Source: Chaenocephalus aceratus
Taxonomy: Eukaryota; Chordata; Actinopteri; Perciformes; Channichthyidae
Direction: 5' to 3'
Length of the DNA: 64,000 nucleotides
NCBI GenBank assembly: GCA_023974075.1
Contig: CM043800.1
Span: 12,422,894 to 12,486,893, forward strand
The first letter of the stretch is position 1, and every line of letters starts with the position of its first letter. Below the pieces are notes generated by a model. The model was not told the DNA's origin. It saw nothing but the letters and a program-made list of their open reading frames with translations, and did no database searches. Below are positions 22,760 to 34,288 of the stretch, piece by piece. The translations under genes and the position numbers were made by a program.

Positions 22760-25700
22760 TAACTTCAGTTTTGGCCGTGTTTAACATCAAACAATTTAAG
22801 GTTATCCACGTTTTTAAGTCCTTGAGGCAGTCTTGAATTTTATTTTGATAAAATAGATGATATTTGGTTATGCATATGTTATTCTTGTGTTTCCTCCCTA
22901 TTTTACTCTACAAGGTTGCTTCTGCTTTCAGAAAGCTAATTTATAGTCAATCTGAAGATTTGGAGGAAGGTCTGCATTTCGAATATTGTTCAAGAGAAGA
23001 AATGAGTTACCTCTGTCGACATGGAAAGGATTGCATTGACTGTTACATAGAGCCGTGGAGGTCTGTAGTCAAGGTTGAATCGAGGAACATGATCAGGCCC
23101 CGCCGAAATCTCCAGTTGCAGATTGTCTGGAATTGATTAGGAGTCCTGGTTCTTTTTTGGCAGACTTACTGCAATTGGATCCATTTACTTGTTAAGGACC
23201 ACAAAGGTTAGTGGTAACACTGAAAGAGGAAGTAAAACGGTGATTTCTCTGCTTTTCACCTTTTTTTATTCTTCTTTTGTTGACATCTCTGAAGCAGGAA
23301 CTCGTATCAGGCGCAGTTTCCGGGATTTCTGTGTTTATATTTGGTGGTGTTATGACGATTGGACACAACATGTCTATTTTTGAAAGACTCCCAATTTCCA
23401 AGTCATTAGTCCTCTACCAGAAGCCGTGTTGCACCCAAGCGTGGACTCAAATGAATTTGATGGCTGTTTTTAATGAGGACATTTTTACGGATGTTGGCCA
23501 TCATGGTTTCACATTTTTAGCTCGCCCTTTTTGCCTACAGCTTAGGACACAAAAGTAGACTAGAAGCTGGCGTAATTGAGTTTGAGTTTATTTACACAAT
23601 AAAGGTTTATGTCAAATGTACAGTAGGCAGTGGAAATGAATTTCAGCCTGCATTTTGTAATTGCATGCACACACATTTGTTTTTCTGTGTGTGTTTGCAA
23701 TTTGGCTTTGTTTTCCTTGTTTGTTTTACAGGGTTTATTTCCATAGTTGTTCCCTCTGTGGCGAGACCCTTCTATGACCTCAAACACACACTTGTCCTTT
23801 GACATTTTGAATAAATGCTTCAGACACACACATGATCATTTGGACCATTTCCCTCAATTTTGCATTTGTACACAAATGCTCTTTGGTAGTTGGAATCAGT
23901 GTCCTGTGTGTTTGGATCTAACACTGAAGATCTTTCCACCTCACAATTGAGTCATTAAAAAGACCACAAGATCATTTTGGTTTCCCTGAAAAATCAATTT
24001 TACCCCAAGCCGAAGGCGAGGTTGCTCCAAATGGCTCGGAGTCTCCCAAACTCTATCATATGTTAGTGTTTAACAGTGCACTCTTTTCAGGCCAGCCGTG
24101 TTAAGAAGGGAGCTTTTGAGAAGGATCCCCCATCCTCTCCTCTAATGCAGTTAGACCCCAATGTCTGACCCCCTCTCTCCAAGTGTGAGGTATCGAGACC
24201 CAAAGGAGTCCCCTAGCCTTAAGTCGAAAGCTCAGGAGCCAGAGTCAGTCAGGGGTCGAAATGAAAGTGATCCTCTTTCCCTCAAGGAATAGAATCATGG
24301 CTGTGTAAAATAAAACCAGTCATGGAGGCTGTCTGCTTGGCTTAAGGGCCAAAGGATGTCAATAGTAGCAGTTGTATTGGTCCGATCCATTCCCAGCTCC
24401 CACTCATATCTCCCTCTTTTTCTTTTCTTCCCTTCACCCATAAGTTTTAGGTAGCTGCTATACACCTTTTTAGGGAGACTGTGAGATAAAGTAACCCTTC
24501 TCTGATATACAAATGTCCTTCCTGGGAGGAAAACATTGCCAGACTTTGGTTTATAAATTAGATTAGACTTCTTCGGCTGATACAGGCCATGGCCTTGGGC
24601 CTTTTGGGTGCACCCAGTGTTCCTGTGTTATGGCGCACAGATCACGTTTAGTGGGGTTAGGGGTTAGCGTAACTCCCCGGCAAGGAAACCAGATCATGTT
24701 TGTTTTGATCATCATATTTGACCTGGACTTGACTGACATGTGCCCCCACTTTACTGAATTGCCAAACAAAACACCCAGTACCCCTGCGCAGCAATCACTT
24801 AATCACACGGGTAACATGGGAACCAATAACAAATCTTATTCAGGTTTGCCTAAGATTACTTGATTGTTAGATAAATAAGAGAATGTCAGTGAATATGTCC
24901 GAGTGGTGCTCTTAACAGGTGGTATTCACTGTTATAGAGCATTATTCAGAGGTGGGCAAATAAATATATGTATAATTTAAAGAGAAAATTGCTTATTTAG
25001 TCTCTTTATAAAGTTCCACTTCATCTTACTATGCTATTTATGAATTTGACATTTTATCTAAACGGAACTTCTAATAGACTTTCTCTGTGAACACTGACAT
25101 GGGTTAACCATCACAAAACTAAACCTGCTTTATTAGACAGCTGACACTTTCCCAAACTTGTTGGGTTCCAATTATGATACATATGAGCAATTTGATTGTC
25201 AAACTTCTCCAGTTTTGATGCCCTGAGGTGTATTTAGCTGGCCATCAGAGCTATGTTAGTAGATTGTCGGTGTGAGTGACAGGTTCATCAGCCTCTGTTT
25301 CCCTTTCCCCTCCTCTGGGCTGCTGAGATGCTCATGAATCATCTCACAACTGCTGTTTTTCCATCTCATTATCCAGCCTGCATCACTTACACTGTGGTGA
25401 AAGTGTTGAGAGATATGCACCGTCACTCGGAGACTAAGCCTTATTTTTCTCATTATGCTGAAGTAATGCCCTAACTTTTTGTTTGTGCTTTTAATGCCCC
25501 ATCCAGACTCTGACATCATTTCCCTTCCCCTTCTTTATGTGGTTTAGCCACCATTTAACCAACATTCATGGGTAAGAAAGTAGTAGTATTTTTGAGGTAA
25601 GAAAAACATCCCAAATGCTACTTTCCACCAACAGAATGTCCTATAAAGTCCTACTCTGAGAGTCAAAGTTAAAGTGTGTGTGTGTAAAAAAAAGAAAAAG

Positions 25701-27488
25701 TGATGAATGGAGCAGGAAGTGATAATTAGCAGAGTAAACTGTTTTTTTTCTAAAGGCCTTATAACCCTTATTATTTTTGTACAAACACACAATGTCAAAT
25801 TTGTATTTCATTAAGTTCGTACGTTTTTTTTTTCAGCAGTGGGAGGGGTCTTGTTTTTTTAGATGAGAGGTAGGGGTCCCTGTAGTAATTGTGGGCAGTG
25901 CACATAAGGGTTGAGGATATTTATTGGGGCCCTTATATGAAATGCAGTAGGCGTGGAGGTTGGTGGGGGTCAGGCAGGAGGAATGGGGGCAGGAAATGCT
26001 TGAGGAAGGGGGTCTAGGGGGGGGTCTAATATTTTGAAAGCCACAAGGGAAGCCAGCTGCACTGTGGAAAGCATTGGATCAAAGAATGCCAGCCACCCTC
26101 ATACCCCTCCCCCCTTTCTGCTGCGACACATCCAAGTCTAGCTGTATCAAAGAGGGGGCCGGTCTCCAACCTGGCTTTCATTTCGAGGGACAGTCCCGTT
26201 TGACCAGAGTGTCATGACAGGCTTTAATGCCAGGTGGGGAGAGAGTGTGTCCAGCACAATGGCTCAATAATAAGAATAAGAAGAATAAGAAAAGTAGCCA
26301 CGGGTGCTCACAACATGGGGTCGTCCCAGCACCTCTAATTGACTTATTCCTACAAGTCTGTAAATCAAGCGTCCATTAGTAGACGGCCATTAGAAGTGTT
26401 TTTCGGCTGCGTTTCATTCTGTACACCTTTTTGCCCCAACACAATACGCCGGCCATTTATTAGCAATGTCAATGGGAAATAATGTCACTTGGCAGCTAAT
26501 GGGAAACATCCATCATATGGAGTGTGGTGTTGACTGAGAGTTATTTGTTGCTACTACATATTTCCTATATGCATCAACACTGGCAGGCCAGTTTAATTAA
26601 TTGTCTGTTTGCAAATGACTTCTCTGACTGAGATATTTGTAACATCTGCAGTTATTGTCTTTGATTTTAATAAAAGCCCTGTGCAGATTAAAAACATATT
26701 TTGGTAAAGACAGACGTGCTTTAGTAATAATGAGAGTAGTACTTTCAGGTTGTTTGGTTAAACCATGAAATGGCATTTGAGCAAGAAAATGTTACAATAT
26801 ATGTGTAAGGCAAAAGTATCTCCCTCAAAAGATAAAGGGGGTGAATTCATTTCTTTTTTGATGTGTTAGATTAGAACATGGTAATATGAATCTTATTCAG
26901 CCAGTGCTAATGATTTAGTCATGGCCAAAATTATTGCGTCCTCTCTTCATTTTCTGGGACAATCTGTCCAGCACGGAGACAGGCCCTCCTACCCTTTCTG
27001 TTGGCTTGTGCTGCATTCAGGACAACTCGGAACTCGATTATTTTCAACCTTCTAGCAGAAAAAGTACAGTGAAACGCTGAAAGTTCACCTTCCTAAATTC
27101 AGATGAAATCAATGTACCCCAACTTCATGAAGTAGTAGTCGTCTGAAATCACACAACATTGGACGCCCACGTTTGTAATGGTAAACCATCAACTAAAAGA
27201 CAATGTACAAGATATATTCCTGTATTGAAAAAATCAATAACATGGTAAAACCTGATCCTTCAAAAAGGGGAGGCTGCTTTGGTAAGACTTTAATTGAGAG
27301 TACACTTGCAAAAGAAACATCCGTTCGGAGCCATGTTTTTGTTTGATGTGGTGTACCTGGAACGCTTGAAGGTCGGAGGTTTGATTGAAGGTCAGAAACT
27401 GGCTACTTCAACTAGGAAAGTCAAACTTTGACTCGAACGAAGTATCATAGATGGGTTCTGGTCTCATGTATCTCTATTTCTTCAACAG

Positions 27489-27591
27489 CATGCTGGCAGA
27501 TAAACTGAACATGACGCCCGAGGACGCTGAGAGATGGATCGTCAATCTTATCCGCAACGCCAGGCTGGATGCGAAGATAGACTCCAAACTG
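27489..27591 (+). CDS. eif3e: eif3e coding exon (about residues 354-388)
   Basis: The first base completes the split Asn codon. The exon then reads [16 protein letters not shown] to [11 protein letters not shown], the winged-helix part of the PCI domain. The acceptor is ttcaacag at 27481-27488 and the donor is gtgaga at 27592. The following intron is short (457 nt) with nothing else in it. Confidence 0.96.
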
Positions 27592-28048
27592 GTGAGACCT
27601 CCAGTCTTCTTCCTCAATTCTTCCAGCACTTATCTAATTAATCAAAGCTTTTTAAATGTCCCTCTGCAACCCGGGGGTGGTACTGACAGTCAAATAGCTT
27701 TTAGATGCTCCTCATGTGTGACTTCAGAGGCATAGGAGGCATTATTTATGTCCGGATTTTGTAATTGAAGGGTAAGGACATTGTAACCATAATATATCAC
27801 CCTTGCTAGGTCCTTTTTGTGAGGCTCCTTGTTGAACCAACATGCTTTGGACTCCACATCACAACAGTTCTCTGTAATCAGCAAAATCATAGCCCAGTCC
27901 TCCAGAATGACATAGAATTAGAGTAGAGTCGATGTGAACAGGACCACTGGTTGGTGTTCGTAGGATGGCATGTCTGTCAGACCAAATGTCATTGGCTTTT
28001 TTATCGTTTTTGTGAAACCATTGTGCACTTTTTGTCTGTTTTTTCTAG

Positions 28049-28183
28049 GGCCATGTGGTCATGGGGAACAACGCCATCTCACCTTACCAGCAGGTGATTG
28101 AGAAGACCAAGAGCCTGTCGTTCCGCAGCCAAATGTTGGCCGTGAACATTGAGAAAAAGCAGGCCCAGAGCACCAAGACCGAG
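28049..28183 (+). CDS. eif3e: eif3e coding exon (about residues 389-433)
   Basis: Forty-five codons, from [20 protein letters not shown] to [13 protein letters not shown]. The first part finishes the PCI domain. The last ten residues are the variable basic linker, where this fish differs most from the human protein as recalled. The acceptor is ttttctag at 28041-28048 and the donor is gtgagt at 28184. Confidence 0.95.
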
Positions 28184-29253
28184 GTGAGTAACGCGCACAC
28201 TGTAAACAAAAAAAGTACACACCCTTCACAGGCTGTTGCTGAAGGCAACCATCCCTCCCTTTTTATAAACCGATCAGATTGCAGAGAAGGTCAACACGAA
28301 CTCGGGGGCAGATCAAAGCGTTCAAAATGATCAGCTCGAAAGAACAAGGCCAAAGAATGTTGATGAACAACCATCAACAAAAGCTCTCTTTACATGAAAT
28401 AAGCCAGTAAGAGCAAGTTTAACAGAGCTGACGCTTTCATCCTTCTCCATTGCTCTTCAAAGGCCTAATGACAAGGTAGAATCCAAACAACCATAAAACG
28501 ATGCCTGGGCTCTGTGACTCAGCTCAGCAGCGTAAATAAGGTGGACCCTCACACAGGCTTTTGGTGCACATTACTTAAATCCTGGAGTTCCCTGCACTTA
28601 GGACCTGCTGCAGATGTCTGGCTCAGGGTCCAGTCATTCCACTTAAGTGTGTTTTTGATGTTGACCTTGTGTGTTTTAGTGGTATGTAGGACCGTTCAAG
28701 CACTCCCAACTACACAGAGTGTCATAATCACGCGCATACTCTGAACCGTTGCCTCCCCACTCCTTGAAGACACGCACGTCTGTCACATCAGATTGATGGG
28801 CCCGACACCTGACGGCACCAAGGCCACGGAGTTACAACAGACATGTTAAATGTTTACTTTTTAACTCTCGAGTGGCTGTCTTTTGATGTGCTCAATTACC
28901 CCTAACCCTATTGTTTGAATATCTGCCGCGGGAGTGCGGCCATAACCCTTTCCCGTTAAAAAAAGAAAAAGACCCCCCTCATTAAGGAGTTTTTGTAATT
29001 AGACAAAAGAGTCTGCAAAGGGCTCACAGAGCACCATTACATCCTGCTGTCCTCAAGGCTACAAATCACTTACATAGAGAGCATTTACTGCCTACCATCT
29101 GGGCCGGCTGCTTAGGGTCCCTGTCAACTCTCGCAGAGAAAAACGTCAGCACTTAACTGCTTGCACATGTATGATACTTTTTCACATTTCCCACAAACAT
29201 TTGTTTTGATCGCTATCCGTCATCTTCTAATTTTCCTCTTTCTTTTGTTGCAG
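28184..29253 (+). other. last eif3e intron, 1.07 kb, no recognised element
   Basis: Nothing beyond intronic sequence is recognised. It ends in a strong pyrimidine-rich acceptor (cttttgttgcag). Confidence 0.75.
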
Positions 29254-29289
29254 ACACCCAACTGGGCAGGTACCGAAACTGGATTTTAA
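29254..29289 (+). CDS. eif3e: eif3e terminal coding exon and stop
   Basis: Eleven codons reading TPNWAGTETGF, then TAA. The PNWA and GF residues match the conserved eIF3e tail. The vertebrate protein as I recall it ends in GFY; here the codon after Phe is TAA, so the final Tyr is absent. The acceptor is gttgcag at 29247-29253. Confidence 0.93.
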   Translation, partial: TPNWAGTETGF

Positions 29290-29415
29290 GCGCCACAGTG
29301 AAGATGGATCCATCCTGTTTTACATTGGAACTTTTTCCAATCTTTGTATCTCATGAAGCACAGTGCTGACTTGTTTAAGTCATCACCAATTCAATAAAAG
29401 TGACCAACATAACCA
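29290..29415 (+). other. eif3e: eif3e 3' UTR (approximate)
   Basis: About 125 bases between the stop codon and the expected cleavage point 10-20 bases after the AATAAA at 29393. The end is an estimate. Confidence 0.75.
29393..29398 (+). terminator. eif3e: eif3e poly(A) signal AATAAA
   Basis: A canonical hexamer 104 bases after the stop codon, the only one close downstream on this strand. It fits a compact 3' UTR. Confidence 0.8.
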
Positions 29416-30639
29416 TTTTCACCCATGATTGCCTTATTTCTCGACATTACAAGCGGCGGTTTGAGGTCTGAGTGGTCAGACCTTTTTCTATCTGTAATAC
29501 TTGATGAAGTTTTAATGTGCGCATTGAGTCACCGACTGGGACAGTTAAGACTGCTGCGTGCAATGCGGCTCATGTGTGCGCAGTAATGATGAATGGCTGT
29601 TTAGTCTGTTGGTTTTATGGTGTTTTTAGTGGTTCCCTTCAGCGTGGCGGGCAGTCTCTCTGAGTGGGACGTCAGCTGGATGGGGGCAAGCAGAGGTGAT
29701 GTACAGTTAGCAGCGGTCACACACTCTGCCAGTCATTCTGCCCATCTGAGGACATGAGAGAGCCACAAAGAACCATTAGCCAGACGGACACAATCTTTTT
29801 AATGCCCCGCCCCCGCTCTTCCTTGCCTTCGACCTTCTCATAACTCAGTCCTCCGCCTCTCTGTTCCTCCTTCTTTATCACAATTGCTCACAAACAGGCT
29901 TTCATTCCTTCACATGTCTTTAATTTACCTCTACTTAGGGTATCTTGTTCATACTAAACAAGGATTTTACGTAGAAATGCACCTGCTTTATTAGGCTAAG
30001 TCTGAAAGTGGAATGTGTCATCTCTACATGAAATGACTCTTTAACAAGGAATATGTTTTTCAGCAAAGAAGAAAAAAGGACAGGTTTTCAGCCCTACCTC
30101 TTAAATCATTGCCATAGAAAAAGTTCCAAACTGTGGGCCATAAACGTCTTTTTAAGAGGGAATGAGGCTGCACTGCTTAACGTCAGTCAACACTGTGAAA
30201 CATGCAGGTGGTTTACGCACCTAGTCCCGATCCACGAGACCAAAAGCATGAAGCTCCAGTCATTCAGCACCACTCTGTTTTCCTTTCCATTGGCTTTGTT
30301 TTGACCTATAATAAGTCACGGCCACCAACCACAGTGCTTCAAGGTGGTAACTGCAACGTGTCTGAATGGTGGAGCACACTAAATGTTTTTTTAGAAGTAA
30401 AACATTAAAAAAAAAAATGGGAATCCGATTAGCATATTGGCTTAAAACCCAGGAAAACTGGTTAAGGATCTGGTAAAGGGTCTTACACTTGTCTGTATCA
30501 TTGCTGGGATGGCTTGTTCGCCAAGGAGGTAATGTTTTTGGCTCTTGTTTTGTCAAAAGGTTTACGGAAAAACAAAAAGCCCAACTTGGTTGAAGGGATT
30601 TGAAGAGACCTAAATCGAAAGATCTAAATCACTACATTT

Positions 30640-30858
30640 CACTTTCATTGACATTGCAAAAGGACATTTCGGCTGCATTATTGTGGTGTTGGAATAACAA
30701 CAATTTCAAAATGTCATTCATAGCAAACAATATCAACATGTTCTTTAAGCGCTCTTAACAATACAACCTCTTATTTTTAGCGTTCCACAATACAACTTGA
30801 AGCTCATGAACAAGCAGTATGACTTCCCTACACAGGAAACGGGAGCTTGTGAAGGCAT
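30640..30858. repeat. diverged direct duplication, copy A
   Basis: Shares a long collinear series of short matches with 31062-31282: 'tcactttca' at the start, 'ggctgcatt', 'tggtgtt', 'tatcaac', 'taacaata', 'tagcgttc', 'catgaacaa', then 'gacttccc' and 'cacaggaaac/cacgaaaac'. Order and orientation are the same and spacing is similar. Identity by eye is roughly two thirds. No coding potential. Confidence 0.65.
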
Positions 30859-31061
30859 TGGACTCTGAGATCTGTCCTCTATTCTTTTTATGAAACAACT
30901 AACTTGTTTGTGTTCATTTAGGATCCCGTAATCTAATAGAGAAATTAGGTTTCAGGGCAATTTTTAAGTAGCATTTGTCAACCAAAAACATGCCTACATG
31001 GGCTGAATTGCATTTTCAAAATATACTTTGACTATATCACATTACTAAAATCAATAAATCT

Positions 31062-31282
31062 CACTTTCAGAGAAATTACGATCCGACATTTGGCTGCATT
31101 CCCATGGTGTTAGCAAATGCTGTCAAAATTCGATCCCGACTTGAAACATTCACAGAAAACGTTATCAACGTGTTGTTCAAAGCCTCATAACAATAACATA
31201 CATGTTCTTTGTAGCGTTCAGCATTACGGCTTTCATATCATGAACAAACCAACATCGCAAGACTTCCCAACACGAAAACGGT
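31062..31282. repeat. diverged direct duplication, copy B
   Basis: Partner of the block at 30640-30858, about 420 bases downstream of it. The match fades on both sides. It could be an old local duplication or two copies of an unrecognised ancient repeat. Confidence 0.65.
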
Positions 31283-33267
31283 ACCATCTGAAGAAAGAAG
31301 AAGACATACTGTATTCATCCCTTACAGGGAAATGGGGAGCTTGTTTACTATCTCATATATAAGATCATACCATATCTCGTAATCTTCATCAACTAATTTA
31401 TATTTTTTATATTGGAGATGTTTACATTTCCAATTTTCCCAATTCCTTTTTCAAATCAAGCTCCTGTTCAAATAGACTTCGAGGTAAGGCAGTTTTGTCA
31501 GCTACATTTCACAGTAACAATAAACTGTATTTCAGGTCTTTAACGTAGTAGCAGCTTTGTTTGTGAATGTCATGCTAGATTATTTCTGGACATTGAAGTT
31601 TGCCTCTTGCCACAAACATGGAGTTTCTAAGTATAACTTGAACTTTCCCAGTTTTCCTCATCCTCTGCCTTGACATTTTCAAGATTGGAGATGACCACTG
31701 TGGTTTGGGACCATTTTCCCTCTTACCTAGTACACTGTGACGAGAGCCCACGCTAAAGAGCATCCAATTATGGATGTGTGACGGAGGGTGGGGGCCGGGT
31801 GTAAGAGCAGCTCCCCTCATTGCTGTTATGGCACTGAGGGCTCGGAGCCAGACCATCCGAATGCTGACGTCACCCCCACTTATGTGCACTGCAACGGGAG
31901 GGAGGGGAGGAGGAGGGATGGAGAGAATAAAGTGATTGGTTTACCGGCCCCCTTCTCCATGACACATCATGAAAATAAAAGTGCCCCGAGGCCTAAATTA
32001 TCACGTTCACCTTAGCCGTGCACTCTCTCATGTTGTTTTAGGAGAGGAACCCAAACCCAAGGCAGTGGGTACACCGCAATGTCTGTCGCTGCTCTCTGGA
32101 TAAATAAATAAACAAAGGCAGGACAAAGGTCACTGCAGTGTTTGGCAAGGAAACCACGATTCATCCTTTTATTTATTTTTATTTTTTTACATATTGTTAG
32201 AGGCCCCCCCGCCCCTTCCCCACATATATTTCTTAAGCAGTTCCAAATGGAAACGAGTGCGTTTTCTAACTAAAGGATATGTTTTTGTTAACTGGTTTAT
32301 CTGGCAAAATCAATATTTGAATTATTATGTTTAATATTAAAATGGGAGGTATAGGCATATGTGTCTTCTCTGTGAGGACAAAAACATTTACATTTTTAAC
32401 AGTTTTATCAAAACATTATATTTTTTAATAATGAAAGTTTGTTCCTTGATTTACACCAGTTTGGCTCATGTAATCACTCATGGAAGATATAACTCACATG
32501 TGAATCATTTCCTGAAAGAAATAACAGATTAAGTGCCACACCTAGTGGCAGAAGGGGGTAGGGCATTCACATCGTCCTCTCCAATAAGCTATTAGACGGT
32601 GAAGCAAATAATGCCATTCATGTTTTGTTTTTTCAAATACATTTCCCCATAACTACAATGTGATTATTCTCCAATGAGCCTCTTTGACTAACTTTATGAA
32701 CACCACTGTCACATTTCATCTCTGGTCTGTAATTTGCAGACAGCATTTGAATGTCACAGAATAGAGCGATGGATCGTTGCCAGCCCTCTCGTATGCCCCC
32801 CCCCAACGCAACCCAACACAATGTAAATTCTAACTGAAGGACAATCTGCCTCCATTGACCACCTCACATGTTGTGAGAGGCCCTGGAGAAAAAAAAATGT
32901 CTGAAATTATTGAATGATTTATTCATGTCCCACAATTACAGCCACCCCAACGATTACCATTAATTTCAGAGGAAGGGGGGTGTATTGCTGGGTGCGCAAT
33001 AAAACAGGCGTGACGAGATGGTTGATTTGCGGGCCCCCATCATTACGCACATTGTGTAGATAATTGCCTTTTTCTTGGTTAAACCTCCAATTATTCAATA
33101 GGGCCGAGATAACTAGATTAACTGAGTTATTTTGTATCTAAAATTGAGACACTTTAACTTGTAATGTATGTAGGCCTATAATGTATTTGTAAATAAAAAA
33201 GAATCACTTTTTGTTGTGTTTAATATTATAAGAAAATGGGATCGCCATTAATTCATAAATAATTTAA

Positions 33268-33275
33268 TATAAAAA
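33268..33275 (+). promoter_or_regulatory. possible TATA-like element upstream of rspo2
   Basis: TATAAAAA occurs in an AT-rich patch just before a long GC-richer leader-like region leading toward the rspo2 start. No transcription start is known, and AT-rich matches occur by chance. Confidence 0.2.
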
Positions 33276-33299
33276 TACCCTAGATGTTCTTTCTCCGCC

Positions 33300-33719
33300 G
33301 CAGACAAGCTGCAATCCCTTTTCCACTTTTTCTTTTCTTTTTTTAAAACGACTATTTTCCCCTGTGATGTAGACCTAGCTACACTAGGACCCAGAGGCGA
33401 CCTCATATACCGGGCACTGTGGGTGAGTGGTGAGTGCGCGCAGGGGGGTGGGGGTTTGACTACACTAAATGTCATCTCCAACATCTGAAATAAGAAGAAA
33501 CACAAAACGAGAAAAATATCCACACGTGACAGCGGCACGGCGCTATATGAACAAAAAGGCAGCAAGCATCAGGACCAGTCTGGAGTTCAGCAGCAACCCC
33601 GCCACTCACTCTGCGCTCACTGGCTCTCCTTCCCCGTTTTACAGAAAGCAAACACATGTGAGTTTCTGCTGCTCTTACTACAGAAACACGGAGCGGATAA
33701 CTTGAGTGAGGAAACGCAG
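33300..33719 (+). other. rspo2: candidate non-coding first exon of rspo2
   Basis: The stretch ends at 33719 with CAG followed by gtaaag, a good donor. A pyrimidine-rich acceptor (ctccccgcag) sits at 34131-34140, so a 421-nt intron in the 5' UTR is plausible. The region is more CpG-rich than its surroundings. The start is arbitrary. No transcript evidence is available from sequence alone. Confidence 0.3.
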
Positions 33720-34191
33720 GTAAAGGGAATCTAAGCTTTTTTTTTTACAGAGAGGAAAGAAAAGGGGAAAGGAAATCCCCTCCTTTTTTACCACGACCAC
33801 CTTTTTCCCTCTTTCTCGGACTTCTCTTAACAAGTTTCTCACACAAAGAGGGATGCTGCATGTTCCCGAGCCGCACTTGCACTCAGAGGGAACCTAAAAA
33901 AAAGTGCACCGGAGCGGAATTACACACTGCAAGGTATACACCGACACGTTATTCCACGGAGCGACTATTACGCACGGCTGCGCTTGTTTTATTTTTTTGG
34001 AAGGGGCGTTTGCATCCACATTAACACACAGAAGATCTTTTCTCCCCCCCCTCTTATCCCCCAAAGCATCATTGTTTAGGAAGGTGTTGATTTCATTACA
34101 GTGTTATCACAGTTAACCTCCTTTGTCATTCTCCCCGCAGCGCAACAAAGCGGACACTTTTATTGACTGGAGGATCAGCGCGCTTCATAAA

Positions 34192-34242
34192 ATGATCCCA
34201 ATCGGCGGCGCGATAACATGTCGCATCCCGTCTGATGATTGA
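34192..34242 (+). promoter_or_regulatory. upstream ORF 1 in the rspo2 leader (16 codons)
   Basis: ATG at 34192 with TGA at 34240-34242, in a different frame from the main start. It overlaps the other two upstream frames. Possible translational control element if the leader is transcribed. Confidence 0.45.
34218..34235 (+). promoter_or_regulatory. upstream ORF 2 in the rspo2 leader (5 codons)
   Basis: A minimal frame MSHPV and stop. Its TGA shares a base with the next ATG (34235), a TGATG overlap that could allow termination-reinitiation. Confidence 0.45.
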
Positions 34243-34288
34243 CACATTTGAGGATCGACTTAAAGAAAAAACTGGAGGAGGACATTAG
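34235..34288 (+). promoter_or_regulatory. upstream ORF 3 in the rspo2 leader (17 codons)
   Basis: ATG at 34235, stop TAG at 34286-34288, in the same frame as the R-spondin start 84 bases later. Because of the stop it cannot extend the protein. Confidence 0.45.

Larger units (their letters stand above)
19799..22850 (-). mobile_element. non-LTR retrotransposon (L2/Rex-like), minus strand, split by an insertion
   Basis: The left edge is a (TCAA)n tail followed by 'tgtttatttatatagccc', the usual 3' terminus of a fish LINE read on the opposite strand. Reverse-transcriptase C-terminal coding sequence follows at 20449-20696 and resumes at 22323-22759, so the halves belong to one original element. 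The intervening 1.6 kb (20697-22322) is foreign. Frame interruptions are modest, so the element is not very old. The 5' end is truncated near 22850. Confidence 0.8.
19041..27488 (+). other. eif3e intron, 8.45 kb
   Basis: Holds a 95-bp repeat just after the donor (19070-19165), a split minus-strand LINE with a compound insert (19799-22850), and then about 4.6 kb without recognised transposons. The part around 26060-26540 has mixed composition with homeodomain-like core motifs and might be conserved non-coding DNA, but this is only a compositional impression. Confidence 0.75.
1..29415 (+). other. eif3e: eif3e gene locus, 3' two thirds (eight exons visible)
   Basis: Eight + strand exons, each bounded by AG and GT, splice in phase into 287 codons nearly identical to vertebrate eIF3e from about residue 158 to the C terminus. 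eIF3e (INT6) is a PCI-domain subunit of the eIF3 complex, which binds the 40S ribosomal subunit and helps recruit mRNA in the cytoplasm. The PCI domain, about residues 221-398 in the human protein, is encoded by exons 2 to 7 as seen here. Coding exon lengths are 126, 125, 127, 102, 110, 103, 135 and 36 nt. Introns range from 304 nt to 9.35 kb, and the large ones are filled with transposons. I found no exon for residues 1-157 between 1 and 4831, so the start of the gene is probably upstream. The 3' limit is an estimate from the poly(A) signal. Identity is from recalled family sequence, not a search. Confidence 0.95.
29416..33267. other. eif3e-rspo2 intergenic region
   Basis: No gene or recognisable transposon is seen. 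It contains two diverged copies of a block of about 220 bp (30640-30858 and 31062-31282). The stretch at 32840-33080 is rich in homeodomain-like cores and may be conserved regulatory DNA. Because both genes point the same way, this interval should include the rspo2 upstream regulatory region. Confidence 0.65.

Noticed and set aside
22864..23136. 90-codon plus-strand open frame beside the LINE
   Set aside because: No recognised domain and no flanking splice structure that joins it to eif3e in frame.
26270..26295. (AATAAG)n tract as a possible functional repeat array
   Set aside because: Only a short imperfect microsatellite.
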